A stretch of DNA of 64,000 bases, taken from NCBI RefSeq assembly GCF_015709525.1, contig NZ_JADNRA010000031.1:153369-217368 (forward strand). Direction: 5' to 3'. The stretch comes from Methylocystis sp. L43 (lineage in GTDB: Bacteria; Pseudomonadota; Alphaproteobacteria; Rhizobiales; Beijerinckiaceae). Positions 46,379 through 54,444 of this stretch are shown here, piece by piece. Under the pieces are notes generated by a model. That model worked only from the letters and a program-made list of their open reading frames with translations, was not told the origin of the DNA and ran no database searches. Position 1 is the first letter of the stretch. Each line of letters starts with the position of its first letter. The position numbers and the translations under genes were made by a program.

Positions 46379-47253
46379 CGTCCGCGGCGGCGACGCTACT
46401 CGGGGCGCGTCGCCTGGTCGTTCCAGCTAACGGAATTGAGTTCGAGGTTTTCGAGGCCGGCGCGGGCGATCGGCTCGCGCTGCTCTTGCACGGCTTTCCC
46501 CAGCACGCCGTCATGTGGCGTCATCTCGTCGGACCGCTCGCCGCCGCCGGATATCGCGTTTGGGCGGTCAATCAGCGCGGCTATGGAGCCACGACGCGCC
46601 CGGCGGAGAAAGACGCCTATTCCCTCGAGGCGCTGACGGCCGACGTCGCCCGATTGATCGACGCCGCCAATCCCGCCTCGGTCTCGCTTATCGGCCACGA
46701 CTGGGGCGGTTTCCTCGCTTGGGTCGTCGCCATTCGCAAGCTGCGGAAGATCGACGCTCTCGTCGCTCTGAATATTCCGCACCCCCTGTGCTTCCGGCGC
46801 GCGCTCGAACAGGAATGGAGTCAGAAGCTGAAGTCCGCCTATGCGGCCTTCTTTCAGCTGCCCTGGCTGCCTGAACGACTGCTGTCCGCGCGGCGCGGCG
46901 CCGGCGCCGCGTGGCTGATGCAACGGGCCGCAGGCCGGGACGGCGTCTTTTCGAAAGAGGCGATGGACATCTACCGCGCCAATGTCGCGGCGCCGGGCGC
47001 CGCCAGCGCCATGCTCAATTGGTATCGCGCCGCCGGACGTGACATTCTGGCGGCGGAAGACCTCGATGAACCGATAGATGCGCCGACGCTTGTGGTCTGG
47101 GGGATGCAGGATGTGGCGCTCGGCGAGTCCTGTCTTGACGGCACGGAACGCTATGTTCGCGATCTGCGGATCGAGCGGCTGCCAGGCGTGTCGCATTGGA
47201 CGCCCGAAGACGCGCCGGAAAAAGTTAACGAGCTGATTTTGGGCTTTGTATAA
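46375..47253 (+). CDS. Alpha/beta hydrolase, epoxide-hydrolase-like
   Basis: A 292-residue enzyme of the alpha/beta hydrolase fold: oxyanion-region LLLHGFPQHAVMW, VNQRGYGATTRPAE, the nucleophile elbow GHDWGGFLA (Asp as nucleophile, as in epoxide hydrolases and haloalkane dehalogenases), LVVWGMQDVALGES for the acid, and the catalytic His in GVSHWTPEDAPEK. The start is a GTG at 46375, overlapping the FmdB-like stop codon (GTGA), so the two are coupled. The substrate is unknown; epoxide detoxification would make sense in a methane oxidiser, since methane monooxygenase makes epoxides from alkenes. Confidence 0.85.
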   Translation: MTSAAATLLGARRLVVPANGIEFEVFEAGAGDRLALLLHGFPQHAVMWRHLVGPLAAAGYRVWAVNQRGYGATTRPAEKDAYSLEALTADVARLIDAANPASVSLIGHDWGGFLAWVVAIRKLRKIDALVALNIPHPLCFRRALEQEWSQKLKSAYAAFFQLPWLPERLLSARRGAGAAWLMQRAAGRDGVFSKEAMDIYRANVAAPGAASAMLNWYRAAGRDILAAEDLDEPIDAPTLVVWGMQDVALGESCLDGTERYVRDLRIERLPGVSHWTPEDAPEKVNELILGFV

Positions 47254-47424
47254 AATATTCGACCCTCGCAGACGCAAAAAGCAGCGTGTCGGCGCCAGTA
47301 ACGGTTGACTTGGCGCGCTGGCGTGGGAATCTGTTCAATGGTCCCGGACCCCCTGCGTCCGGCGGTCGCTGTTTTGCGCCTTTGGCTCAGCGGCCGGCTT
47401 TTGACCAAGAGAAGGAGATGATCC

Positions 47425-47964
47425 ATTCGCCGTCCAATGAAGAGCATCGCAGCCCCCCAGAAGGAAGGGCCGCGCATCAATCGGGAAATTCGCGCGCGAG
47501 AAGTGCAGCTAATCGATTCCGAGGGGAAAAATCACGGCGTCATCCAATTGCCGGACGCGCTGGGCATCGCCGAAGCGGCGGGACTCGATCTCGTCGAGAT
47601 CGCGCCCAATTCCACGCCCCCCGTCTGCAAAATTCTTGATTACGGGCGTTTTCGCTTCGCCGAGCAAAAGAAGGCCGCCGAGGCCCGCAAAAAACAGAAA
47701 GTCGTCGAGGTTAAGGAAATAAAGCTTCGGCCCGGCATCGACGATCATGATTACGGCGTGAAAATGAAGGCGGTGCGCCGCTTCTTCGAAGAAGGCGACA
47801 AGGTTAAGGTCACTCTTCGCTTTCGCGGCCGCGAAATCGCGCATCAGGACATTGGCTATCGGCTTCTATCCCGCGTGAAGGCTGAGACCGCCACGCTGGC
47901 TAAGGTCGAACTCGAACCGTCCATGGAAGGACGGCAGATGGTGATGGTGCTGGCGCCTCGATAG
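47425..47964 (+). CDS. infC: Translation initiation factor IF-3, probable ATT start
   Basis: A 179-residue factor that controls start-codon selection on the 30S subunit. The N-domain ([17 protein letters not shown]...) and C-domain ([41 protein letters not shown]) are complete. The first ATG (47437) lies 19 bases after GAAGGAG (47411-47417), too far. An in-frame ATT at 47425 is seven bases after it and gives the (I)RRP N-terminus usual for alphaproteobacterial IF-3. AUU starts are known for infC, where they allow autoregulation. Upstream sequence 47254-47424 holds no other gene. Confidence 0.93.
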   Translation: MRRPMKSIAAPQKEGPRINREIRAREVQLIDSEGKNHGVIQLPDALGIAEAAGLDLVEIAPNSTPPVCKILDYGRFRFAEQKKAAEARKKQKVVEVKEIKLRPGIDDHDYGVKMKAVRRFFEEGDKVKVTLRFRGREIAHQDIGYRLLSRVKAETATLAKVELEPSMEGRQMVMVLAPR

Positions 47965-48020
47965 CGCGCGTCTCGCCGCAAGGGCAGGGCCGGGCTGCGG
48001 CCCGAGGGGTGGCGATCGCT

Positions 48021-48926
48021 ATGTTTGAATTTCGGATTCGCACGATGACCGCGCGTCGCGCTTGCGTTCTCGGGGCGGCGGCGCTGCTTGCTGTGGGCGT
48101 CGCGCCGGCCAGAGCGCAGCTTGTGCTCCCGGGGGCGGTCGCCCCGACTCCCGAAGGGACGGTCGCCAGTCCCGCAAAGAAAAGAAGCGTCGGCGGCGAG
48201 ATGGGAGCGGCCGCGGGGCCGGCCATCATGCCGAAGGCGCCCGCCGAAGACGCGATCGTCGGAAAAATCATCAAACGCGACGGCGAGGGCAGCGCCATAA
48301 ATTTCTCCCGCGCCGGAGCCGATCTGCAGGTCGCCAAGCTCACGCTCGTCGGGGATGATTTGCGGCGCTCCGGCGAAGCCTGCCGAGTCGAAGTGGCCGG
48401 AACGCCGTTGAAGCTCACGGCCCGCCAGAGCGAGACCGGATTGCGGCGCTATCAGATCGCATTTCCAGCCTGCGCCTTCACATTCGACGTTCTCGACGGC
48501 GCGATTCTTGTCACCAACGAGGGCAAGGCCTGTGAACTGAAGGACGCGGGTTGCCGCGCGGATCCCGAAGGACTCTGGGGGATGAGCGCGGATGAAATCG
48601 ACCCCAAAAAGGGCGAAGAGATGCTCGGCGCCCGCGCGCGTGTCGAGAAGACTTTGCGAAGCACGTTCCGCGCGCTTTACGATCAGTACAAGAAGGAAAA
48701 AGCCATCCGCAACTTCATTGTGAAGGAGCAGGCGGGCTTCTCCTCCTGGCGCGAGGAAGTATGCCGGTCCTATGCGCGCGAGCCGGATTTCGGCTATTGC
48801 GCCTTGAGACTGACGGAAGCCCGCGCCATCGCGCTCGGCGCTCAGCTCGCCGCTGGCGTCAAACTGCCACCTGGGGTGGTCGAAGAGGCCGCGGCGGAGA
48901 ACACGAAGAAGGACGAGAAGAAATAG
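48021..48926 (+). CDS. Exported protein with LprI-like C-terminal domain
   Basis: About 301 residues. A signal peptide (TARRACVLGAAALLAVGVAPARAQ) is followed by a central domain with cysteines in GEACRVEV, FPACAFTFD, KACELKDAGC, and a C-terminal segment CRSYAREPDFGYCALRLTEARAIAL like the LprI/DUF1311 lysozyme-inhibitor repeat. It is probably periplasmic. ATG 48021 has a GAGGGG-type ribosome binding site; ATG 48045 would give a shorter signal peptide. It is convergent with the lanthanide-transport operon. Confidence 0.7.
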   Translation: MFEFRIRTMTARRACVLGAAALLAVGVAPARAQLVLPGAVAPTPEGTVASPAKKRSVGGEMGAAAGPAIMPKAPAEDAIVGKIIKRDGEGSAINFSRAGADLQVAKLTLVGDDLRRSGEACRVEVAGTPLKLTARQSETGLRRYQIAFPACAFTFDVLDGAILVTNEGKACELKDAGCRADPEGLWGMSADEIDPKKGEEMLGARARVEKTLRSTFRALYDQYKKEKAIRNFIVKEQAGFSSWREEVCRSYAREPDFGYCALRLTEARAIALGAQLAAGVKLPPGVVEEAAAENTKKDEKK

Positions 48927-48960
48927 TCGCGGCGCCGACGTCGCCAGACTAACTCGTCGT

Positions 48961-49818
48961 TCAACCGCCCCTGCGCATCAACATGCCGCGTCCTGGATCA
49001 TAAGCGAGGATTGCCGCGACCAGGAACGCGCTCGTGTAGGCGAAGACAATCGCGAGCGAGGTCCACTCGACTTTCTCATAAAAGGCGAAGCGGATCAGTT
49101 CGACCGCATGCGTGAACGGATTGACCTCGCACACGTAATAGAGCCAGGGGCTCGACTCCTTCACGCGCCACAGCGGGTAGAGCGCGGAGGAGGCGAAGAA
49201 CATCGGAAAAATCACGAAATTCATCACGCCAGCGAAGTTTTCGAGCTGTTTGATCAGCGATGACAGCAGCATGCCGAGCGCGCCAAGCATCAGGCCGCTG
49301 AGCGCGAGCGCCGGCAGCAGGGTCAGATAGCCCCATTTCGTTGGCGGCTCGATCTCCCAGAAATAGGCGATCACCAGGAAGGCGTAGACCTGCAGTATCG
49401 AGACGGCGACGCCGGCCATAAGTTTGGAGCCGAGCAGAAACCAGCGTGGAAAGGGCGAGACGAGCAGCGTGCGCATACTGCCCATTTCGCGGTCGTAGAC
49501 CATCGAGAGCGAGGACTGCATGCCGTTGAACAGCTGGATCATCGCCATCAGCCCCGGCGCGATATAGACCTCGTAAAGGACGTAAGTTTCGTAAGGCGGG
49601 ATGATCGAAACGCCCAGCACCTGCCGGAATCCCGCCGCGAAGATGAAGAGCCAGACGAGCGGGCGCACAAGCGCCGAGACGAAGCGTTCGCGCTGATGCA
49701 GAAAGCGCAGGCCCTCGCGCCAGACGACTCCGGAGAGACAGATGAGATATTGGCGAAGGGTGAATCCCCTTTCGTCGTCGAGTGAGGAAGGGGAGGGAAG
49801 GTCGGCTTCCGTGGTCAT
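48961..49818 (-). CDS. lutF: ABC-2 type permease of the lanthanide (lut) / PQQ-associated ABC system
   Basis: A 285-residue inner-membrane protein with six hydrophobic helices: an N-terminal segment (RPLVWLFIFAAGFRQVLG), SMVYDREMGSMRTLLVSPFPRWFLLG coupling region, and helices through AILAYDPGRGML at the end. It is the permease type formerly annotated as part of a PQQ-dependent alcohol dehydrogenase ABC system, now known in Methylobacterium as LutF of lanthanide transport. It is the last gene of the eight-gene minus-strand cluster, 40 bp after the DUF3592 gene. The ATG at 49818 gives normal length. Confidence 0.83.
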   Translation of the reverse strand: MTTEADLPSPSSLDDERGFTLRQYLICLSGVVWREGLRFLHQRERFVSALVRPLVWLFIFAAGFRQVLGVSIIPPYETYVLYEVYIAPGLMAMIQLFNGMQSSLSMVYDREMGSMRTLLVSPFPRWFLLGSKLMAGVAVSILQVYAFLVIAYFWEIEPPTKWGYLTLLPALALSGLMLGALGMLLSSLIKQLENFAGVMNFVIFPMFFASSALYPLWRVKESSPWLYYVCEVNPFTHAVELIRFAFYEKVEWTSLAIVFAYTSAFLVAAILAYDPGRGMLMRRGG

Positions 49819-49858
49819 GGCAAGCTCGCCAGCGCAAGAGTTTTCATTTGTGACCCCT

Positions 49859-50248
49859 TCACTGCCTTGTGGCCTGGGCAAGCACAATGAACGCTAAAAA
49901 AATGAAGGAGATAATGGCGTAGCGAGTCAGATAGCTCGCGACATCGCGTCGAGAACCTTCGATCGCCAATTTGGGGTGGCCTTTTGGATAAGCGATGATA
50001 ACCCGTTCGTCCATGCGAGGCTCGAACTGACGCTCAACAAAAAAATGATAGCTCCTGCCTTCGACAACATATTCGAGCTTGCAACGAAAATAGTCTCGCG
50101 GCTTTTCGCCACCATCGCGGCAGAACTCCGCGTCGACGATCTTTGCTTCAGCTTCTTCTACCGCACGGAGCGCGAAGAGCAGCGGCTTCCGCGATAGAAT
50201 GACGTAGACGATCACGATCAGGGTAAGGACGATCAACAGGCCGAGCAT
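49859..50248 (-). CDS. DUF3592-like membrane protein inside the lut cluster
   Basis: A 129-residue protein with hydrophobic helices at both ends (LGLLIVLTLIVIVYVIL and YAIISFIFLAFIVLAQ) around a soluble beta-rich domain that contains DAEFCRDGGEKPRDYFRCKLEYVVEGRSYHFF and DERVIIAYPKGHP, the DUF3592 pattern. It sits between the ABC ATPase and permease genes and is less GC-rich than both. It could be a late insertion into the operon or an extra transport component. No function is assigned to the family. Confidence 0.7.
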   Translation of the reverse strand: MLGLLIVLTLIVIVYVILSRKPLLFALRAVEEAEAKIVDAEFCRDGGEKPRDYFRCKLEYVVEGRSYHFFVERQFEPRMDERVIIAYPKGHPKLAIEGSRRDVASYLTRYAIISFIFLAFIVLAQATRQ

Positions 50249-50264
50249 TTAAGAGTTCTTCCTC

Positions 50265-51026
50265 TCAGCCGACCTTTTTCCCGTTCTGCGGGGCGAGGTT
50301 GTGCGTCTGGGTCATGCGCGCGAACGCGTCGCCAATGGTCGCCGCGCCCTGCGCCGCGACGATCTCCCGCGCCCGGCCGGTCGCGACCACCTTGCCCTGA
50401 TGCAGAATGATCACCTGATCATCGTCGGCGATCTCATCGACCAGATGCGTGGTCCACAAAACGCCGAGATGTTGATCGCGCACCAGAGCGCGGACGAGCG
50501 CGAGGAGATCGGCGCGGGCCTTGATGTCGAGCCCGACGGTAGGCTCATCGAGAAGCAGCAGCCGCGGATCATGCAGCAGCGCGCGCGCGATCTCGACGCG
50601 GCGCATCTGTCCGCCCGACAGCGCGCGCGCTTTGTCCTTGGCGCGGTCGGCGAGGCCCGCACGCGACAGCGCCGCCTGGCCAAGGCGGCGCGCGTCGATC
50701 GGGCCAATGCCGTGCAGGGCTGCGTGGTAAAGGAGATTCTGCATCACGCTGAGTTCGAGATCGAGCGTGCGCGCCTGAAAGACGACGCCCAGCTGGCGCA
50801 ACGCTGCGCCGGGTTCGCGCATGACGTTATGGCCGAAGATGTCAATCACGCCATGGCGCGCCGCAAAGAGCCGCGTGATCAGCGAGAACAGCGTGCTCTT
50901 GCCCGCGCCATTCAATCCAAGCAGCACCGTGAAGCTGCCGGCCGGAACGGAAAAACTGACGTCGTCGAGGGCCTTGCGCGTCCCATAGGCGTGGCTGACG
51001 TTTCTGATCGCGAGCGCGTCGGTCAT
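50265..51026 (-). CDS. lutE: ABC ATPase of the lanthanide (lut) / PQQ-associated ABC system
   Basis: A 253-residue ATPase with Walker A GLNGAGKSTLF, signature LSGGQMRRVEIARAL, Walker B LLLLDEPTVGLDIKA and switch-His TTHLVDEIADDDQ. The family is the one linked to PQQ-dependent oxidation clusters, and the Methylobacterium member is LutE. It would energise the LutF-type permease encoded 450 bp downstream. It ends 17 bp before the DUF3592 gene and starts 29 bp after the beta-propeller gene, consistent with one transcript. Confidence 0.87.
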   Translation of the reverse strand: MTDALAIRNVSHAYGTRKALDDVSFSVPAGSFTVLLGLNGAGKSTLFSLITRLFAARHGVIDIFGHNVMREPGAALRQLGVVFQARTLDLELSVMQNLLYHAALHGIGPIDARRLGQAALSRAGLADRAKDKARALSGGQMRRVEIARALLHDPRLLLLDEPTVGLDIKARADLLALVRALVRDQHLGVLWTTHLVDEIADDDQVIILHQGKVVATGRAREIVAAQGAATIGDAFARMTQTHNLAPQNGKKVG

Positions 51027-51054
51027 TGAGGCGGTCCCGCCACAGGCCCGCTTA

Positions 51055-52155
51055 TCATTGCGGCGCCACGACGACGCCCCAGGGGAAAGCCCCGACCGGG
51101 ATCGATTTCACCACTTTGAGCGATGCGACGTCGATCACCGAGACGTCGTTGGAGACGCCATTGGCGGTGAGCAGATATTTTTCGTCGGGCGTGAAAGCGA
51201 GGTGCCAGACGCGCTGACCGACGAGCAGATATTTTTCGACTTTTTTTGTCTCGGCGTCGATCACCGCGACGCGATTGGCTGGCCCTAGCGCGACGAAGGC
51301 GCGTTTTCCGTCGCGCGTGAATGAAATGCCGATCGGCTGTATCGCTTCTTTTGACATCGCCGGAATGTCAAAGCTGATCTTCTGCTTCAACACACGTTTC
51401 GCGGGATCGATGATCGCGACGGTGCCCCCGACTTCCGAGGATACCCACAGCTCCGACCCGTCCCGCTTGAACTCGGCGAAACGCGGACGCCCATCGACGA
51501 GAATATTCGCGACGATCTCTTTCGACTGCGTGTCGATCAGATGCGCCATATTGGTCGTTTCCGAAGTGTTGACGAGCAACTTGCCGTCGGGACTGATGGC
51601 CATGCCCTCGGGTTCGACGCCGACGGGAATGTCGCCGATCATTTCCTTCTTCTTCACGTCGATCAGCGTGACGAGATTGTCGTTTTCGTTCGAAACATAA
51701 ATCACGTCGCCGTCGGGACTGAGCGCCAGGAGCTCGGGATCCGGGCCTGACGGCAGCTTTCCGGTGATCTTGAGCGTCTTCGTGTCGAGCACCTGTATGG
51801 CGTCGTCGTCGCCGGCGCAGATATAGAGTTCGGAGCCGTCCTTGTTGAGCGCAATGCCGCGCGGGCGTCGGCCGACCTTCACGGTCGCTGTCGCTTCCAG
51901 CTTCTCCGTATCGAGGACGGTGATGGAATTGCCCTTTTCGTTGCTGACGTAGGCCTTGTAGGCGTGGGCGGGCGCGATCGCAGTTGCAAGCAGCGCCGCG
52001 ACCAACAACCCCCTCCCTGTCCCTCCCCCGCTTCGCGGGAGAGGGGACGCTAACGATCGGCGTTTCGCGAAAAGGAGCGAGGGGCCGAATCTGCTCCCTC
52101 TCCCGCGGCAACGGGGGAGGGGTGGGGAGGGGGCGTTCTTCACTTCAATTTGCAT
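51055..52155 (-). CDS. Periplasmic YVTN beta-propeller protein with repeat-derived N-terminus
   Basis: A 366-residue frame. From about residue 50 it has a signal-peptide core LLVAALLATAIAPAHA, then seven YVTN-type blades (KAYVSNEKGNSITVLD, YVSNENDNLVTLIDV and others) of the PQQ-catabolism-associated beta-propeller family found in lut clusters. Residues 8-49 are entirely encoded by a copy of the GC-rich palindromic element (52009-52134), adding a basic, Pro/Gly-rich leader. ATG 52155 overlaps the substrate-binding-protein stop by 16 bp. TTG codons at 52003-52008 are the alternative start but would leave no basic n-region. The propeller assignment is firm; the true start is not. Confidence 0.85.
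   Translation of the reverse strand: MQIEVKNAPSPPLPRCRGRGSRFGPSLLFAKRRSLASPLPRSGGGTGRGLLVAALLATAIAPAHAYKAYVSNEKGNSITVLDTEKLEATATVKVGRRPRGIALNKDGSELYICAGDDDAIQVLDTKTLKITGKLPSGPDPELLALSPDGDVIYVSNENDNLVTLIDVKKKEMIGDIPVGVEPEGMAISPDGKLLVNTSETTNMAHLIDTQSKEIVANILVDGRPRFAEFKRDGSELWVSSEVGGTVAIIDPAKRVLKQKISFDIPAMSKEAIQPIGISFTRDGKRAFVALGPANRVAVIDAETKKVEKYLLVGQRVWHLAFTPDEKYLLTANGVSNDVSVIDVASLKVVKSIPVGAFPWGVVVAPQ
52009..52134. repeat. GC-rich palindromic repeat element, copy 2, inside a coding frame
   Basis: Begins CCCCCTCCCTGTCCCTC and ends GGGGTGGGGAGGGGGC, matching the ends of the copy at 43546-43690, with a shorter, different middle. Its 126 bp is a multiple of three and stays open in the beta-propeller gene frame. 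Confidence 0.85.
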
Positions 52156-53315
52156 TTCGACTCCGGCTGGTCGACTCCGAGCGTGTCAAGCTCGCTCGTT
52201 TGATGGAGAAAGCCCTCCTGCGGCGAAACGGAGACGATCATCCGCCGGTCGGAAAGCAGGATCGGCTGGCGCAACTGCTGGTTCCAGGTCCGCAGCGTAA
52301 GCCGCACGCCTTTGAATGCGGCGATGGAGAAGTCGTTGCCGAGCAGGTAGAGGCGGAGCTTCTCGGGGTCGTTCGAGCCCGTGCGCGTTGTGGCTTCGCC
52401 AACCATCCGCATGGCGACCCACGCCGCATTGTCTCGCGCATTCATCAGGCGCCGGAACGTCTGGGTGAAGCGGTTCTGCAACTGCCGCGCGCCCCACTGC
52501 TCATGTGAGGCGTCCCAGCTTGCCGGCATGAGCCCGCCGGAGCCCGCCACGGGACGCGCGTCCCAGGTGCGGTAGGGAAGATAGCCGCCAAAGACCTCGG
52601 TCTCGTCTGCGGCGACCAGCACGTCATAGGCGGGCGCGTTCTGCGTCAGGACCGGGATCTGCCGTTGAGTTTGCACGGAGCCGGAATCGCTGCGGCGTCC
52701 GCCGCCGGTGTCTTCATAGATGCGCTCCTCGACGATCTTTGCGCCAAATTTCTTGGCGCTGTTGCGGAAGGCTTGCGCCAAAAGTTCGTCTTTCGGATGC
52801 GATCCCTTGATAAGAAGCCAGCGGCGCCATTGCTTCCAGATGAGGTATTGCGCGAGCCCGTCAGCGAGCATCGACCGCGTTGGCGCGACATGGATGACAT
52901 TGGCGCGGCAGTCCGCCTCACGCAGGCGTTCGTCCGGCGCCGAGATATTGAACAAAAGCGCGCCGCGGGCTTTGGCGCGGTCGCTCGCCGCCAGCAAACG
53001 GTCCGCCGAAAGATCGGCGATGATCAATGAGACGCCTTTGTCGAGTAGCGCGTCGACCGCAGCGCCGACGTCGGCGCTGTCATCGACACTTTCATCGACG
53101 GTTTCGAATCGCTGGTTGGTGAATTTTCCCGTCGTGTTGTTGTCGGCCGCGCCGAGCAGCGCGCCGGCGAGCGCGTCGTCGGGAGCGGGAAGATCGAGGA
53201 TCGAGAGGGTCTCTTGGGAATGTTGCTCGCGCAACATGCCGACCTTCGTCATCAAGGGTTCGCTCGCCGCGGGAAGCGCGGCGAGCAGCCAGAAAGCGGC
53301 GACCAGGCGTTTCAT
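52140..53315 (-). CDS. lutA: ABC substrate-binding protein of the lanthanide (lut) / PQQ-associated system
   Basis: A 391-residue periplasmic protein with a signal peptide (MKRLVAAFWLLAALPAASE) and a type-I periplasmic binding fold like branched-chain amino acid or amide receptors: VSLIIADLSADRLLAASDRA, LFNISAPDERLREADC, WLLIKGSHPKDELLAQAFR, and YDVLVAADETEVFGGYLPYRTW. This is the family annotated with PQQ-dependent alcohol dehydrogenase systems and named LutA in Methylobacterium. It is 53 bp after the lanmodulin-like gene and overlaps the beta-propeller frame by 16 bp. Confidence 0.87.
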   Translation of the reverse strand: MKRLVAAFWLLAALPAASEPLMTKVGMLREQHSQETLSILDLPAPDDALAGALLGAADNNTTGKFTNQRFETVDESVDDSADVGAAVDALLDKGVSLIIADLSADRLLAASDRAKARGALLFNISAPDERLREADCRANVIHVAPTRSMLADGLAQYLIWKQWRRWLLIKGSHPKDELLAQAFRNSAKKFGAKIVEERIYEDTGGGRRSDSGSVQTQRQIPVLTQNAPAYDVLVAADETEVFGGYLPYRTWDARPVAGSGGLMPASWDASHEQWGARQLQNRFTQTFRRLMNARDNAAWVAMRMVGEATTRTGSNDPEKLRLYLLGNDFSIAAFKGVRLTLRTWNQQLRQPILLSDRRMIVSVSPQEGFLHQTSELDTLGVDQPESKCKLK

Positions 53316-53368
53316 ACACCCTAGATGACCGCTCCGGGCAACCGGATCAAGTCTGTCTGGCGCTCAGC

Positions 53369-53821
53369 CTAGCTGATGATCCGGAGCAGGGCCCGACCCT
53401 TGGGCGTATCCAACTCATCATGGTCGAGAACGCCGTTGCCGTTGCGGTCGACCTCATCGAACATCTCGTCGATGGCCGAGAGAAACTCGCGCCGATTCAA
53501 ATTTTCGCCGTTGAGTTGTTCGGTCGAACGGAACCGGTCCCAGGTTGAGGAGGGCGCGAAGTCACGGAGGGTGACGGTGCCGTTTTCCTTTTTATCGTTG
53601 AACGCCTCTCGCGCCGAGCGCCTCACGTCGCCGAGATCCAATACGCTGTCCCGTTCCGTGGACTGGCGGCCGTAGCCGTAATAGTTGTTGTCGTCGCGAC
53701 TCTGTCGGTCATATTGAGAGCTCTGCTTCTCGTTTAAGCTGGAAGCGCCGGCGTAGGCGCCGCCGAACGAAAAGGCGCACGCAAGGCCGAGCGTGACGCC
53801 AAAGAGAAGGGATGTTTTCAT
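53369..53821 (-). CDS. Lanmodulin-like protein with degenerate EF-hands
   Basis: A 150-residue exported protein (signal peptide ending near GGAYAGA, then a Gln/Asp/Tyr-rich linker). Only one intact EF-hand loop is present, DRNGNGVLDHDE at residues 125-136. Two earlier segments, 76-87 (DKKENGTVTLRD) and 101-112 (EQLNGENLNRRE), sit at the places of EF2 and EF3: the spacers are 13 and 12 residues, the same as in the lanmodulin encoded next door, and the C-terminal helix KGRALLRIIS matches KGKALLRVTR. It appears to be a diverged duplicate of lanmodulin that kept the fold but lost most metal ligands. The role could be metal transfer or protein contact. Confidence 0.75.
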   Translation of the reverse strand: MKTSLLFGVTLGLACAFSFGGAYAGASSLNEKQSSQYDRQSRDDNNYYGYGRQSTERDSVLDLGDVRRSAREAFNDKKENGTVTLRDFAPSSTWDRFRSTEQLNGENLNRREFLSAIDEMFDEVDRNGNGVLDHDELDTPKGRALLRIIS

Positions 53822-53950
53822 TTCCGACCTCCATGTTGCAGGATGGAGGCCGGTGAGTTAGCGCGCGCCTTCAAGGCTGAAAGCCGCCCACGCAAAAAAA
53901 TCAGCGGCATACAGGGCCTTTGCAGGCTCCAGCGCTTGCGACAAAGCCGC

Positions 53951-54352
53951 TTAGCGGGTCACTCGAAGCAGGGCTTTGCCTTTCTTGGACGCGAGCTCCT
54001 TGGCGTCGAGCGTGCCGTCATTGTCGGGATCCGCATCCTTGAACAGGGTGGAGACCATCGCCAGAAATTCGTCCTTTGAAAGCGTGCCGTCATTGTCCGG
54101 ATCGGCCGTTTTGAAGTCCTTCTTCGAGACTCGTCCCTTCATCTCCTTGATGTCGACCGTCCCGTCCGAGTCCTTCTCGAGACGCGTGAAAAGGTCCGTC
54201 GCAGACTTGTTGATCTCGTTGAGATCGACAGTTCCGTCGTCGTCGGTGTCGAGCGCGGCGACGGGGCCGGTCGCCTTGGCGAGCGCGGACGTCGCCGGCA
54301 GCGCCGTGACTCCAGCAAGCGCGAGCGCGCCGAATAGCAATGCTTTTTTCAT
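53951..54352 (-). CDS. lanM: Lanmodulin, periplasmic lanthanide-binding protein
   Basis: A 133-residue protein with signal peptide 1-25 (TSALA) and four 12-residue EF-hand loops at 35-46 (DTDDDGTVDLNE), 59-70 (EKDSDGTVDIKE), 84-95 (DPDNDGTLSKDE) and 108-119 (DPDNDGTLDAKE). The spacers of 12, 13 and 12 residues, the KGRVS segment after EF2, and Pro at loop position 2 in EF3 and EF4 match Methylobacterium lanmodulin, unlike calmodulin-type proteins whose loops are about 24 residues apart. It binds rare-earth ions in the periplasm. EF1 lacks the proline and EF2 starts with Glu, so affinity may differ. ATG 54352 begins a clean signal peptide. Confidence 0.9.
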   Translation of the reverse strand: MKKALLFGALALAGVTALPATSALAKATGPVAALDTDDDGTVDLNEINKSATDLFTRLEKDSDGTVDIKEMKGRVSKKDFKTADPDNDGTLSKDEFLAMVSTLFKDADPDNDGTLDAKELASKKGKALLRVTR

Positions 54353-54444
54353 GTGCGACTCCCTCTGAGTAAGGCCATCGCACGCAATATAGCGCGGGCG
54401 CCGCCGCACCGGCTAGCGGCCCGCGACATTCGTGCCCTCTGGCG

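Noticed and set aside
47286..47639. Plus-strand frame of 117 codons overlapping the 5' end of infC
   Set aside because: It overlaps infC in another frame and has no homology-like features; infC is certain.
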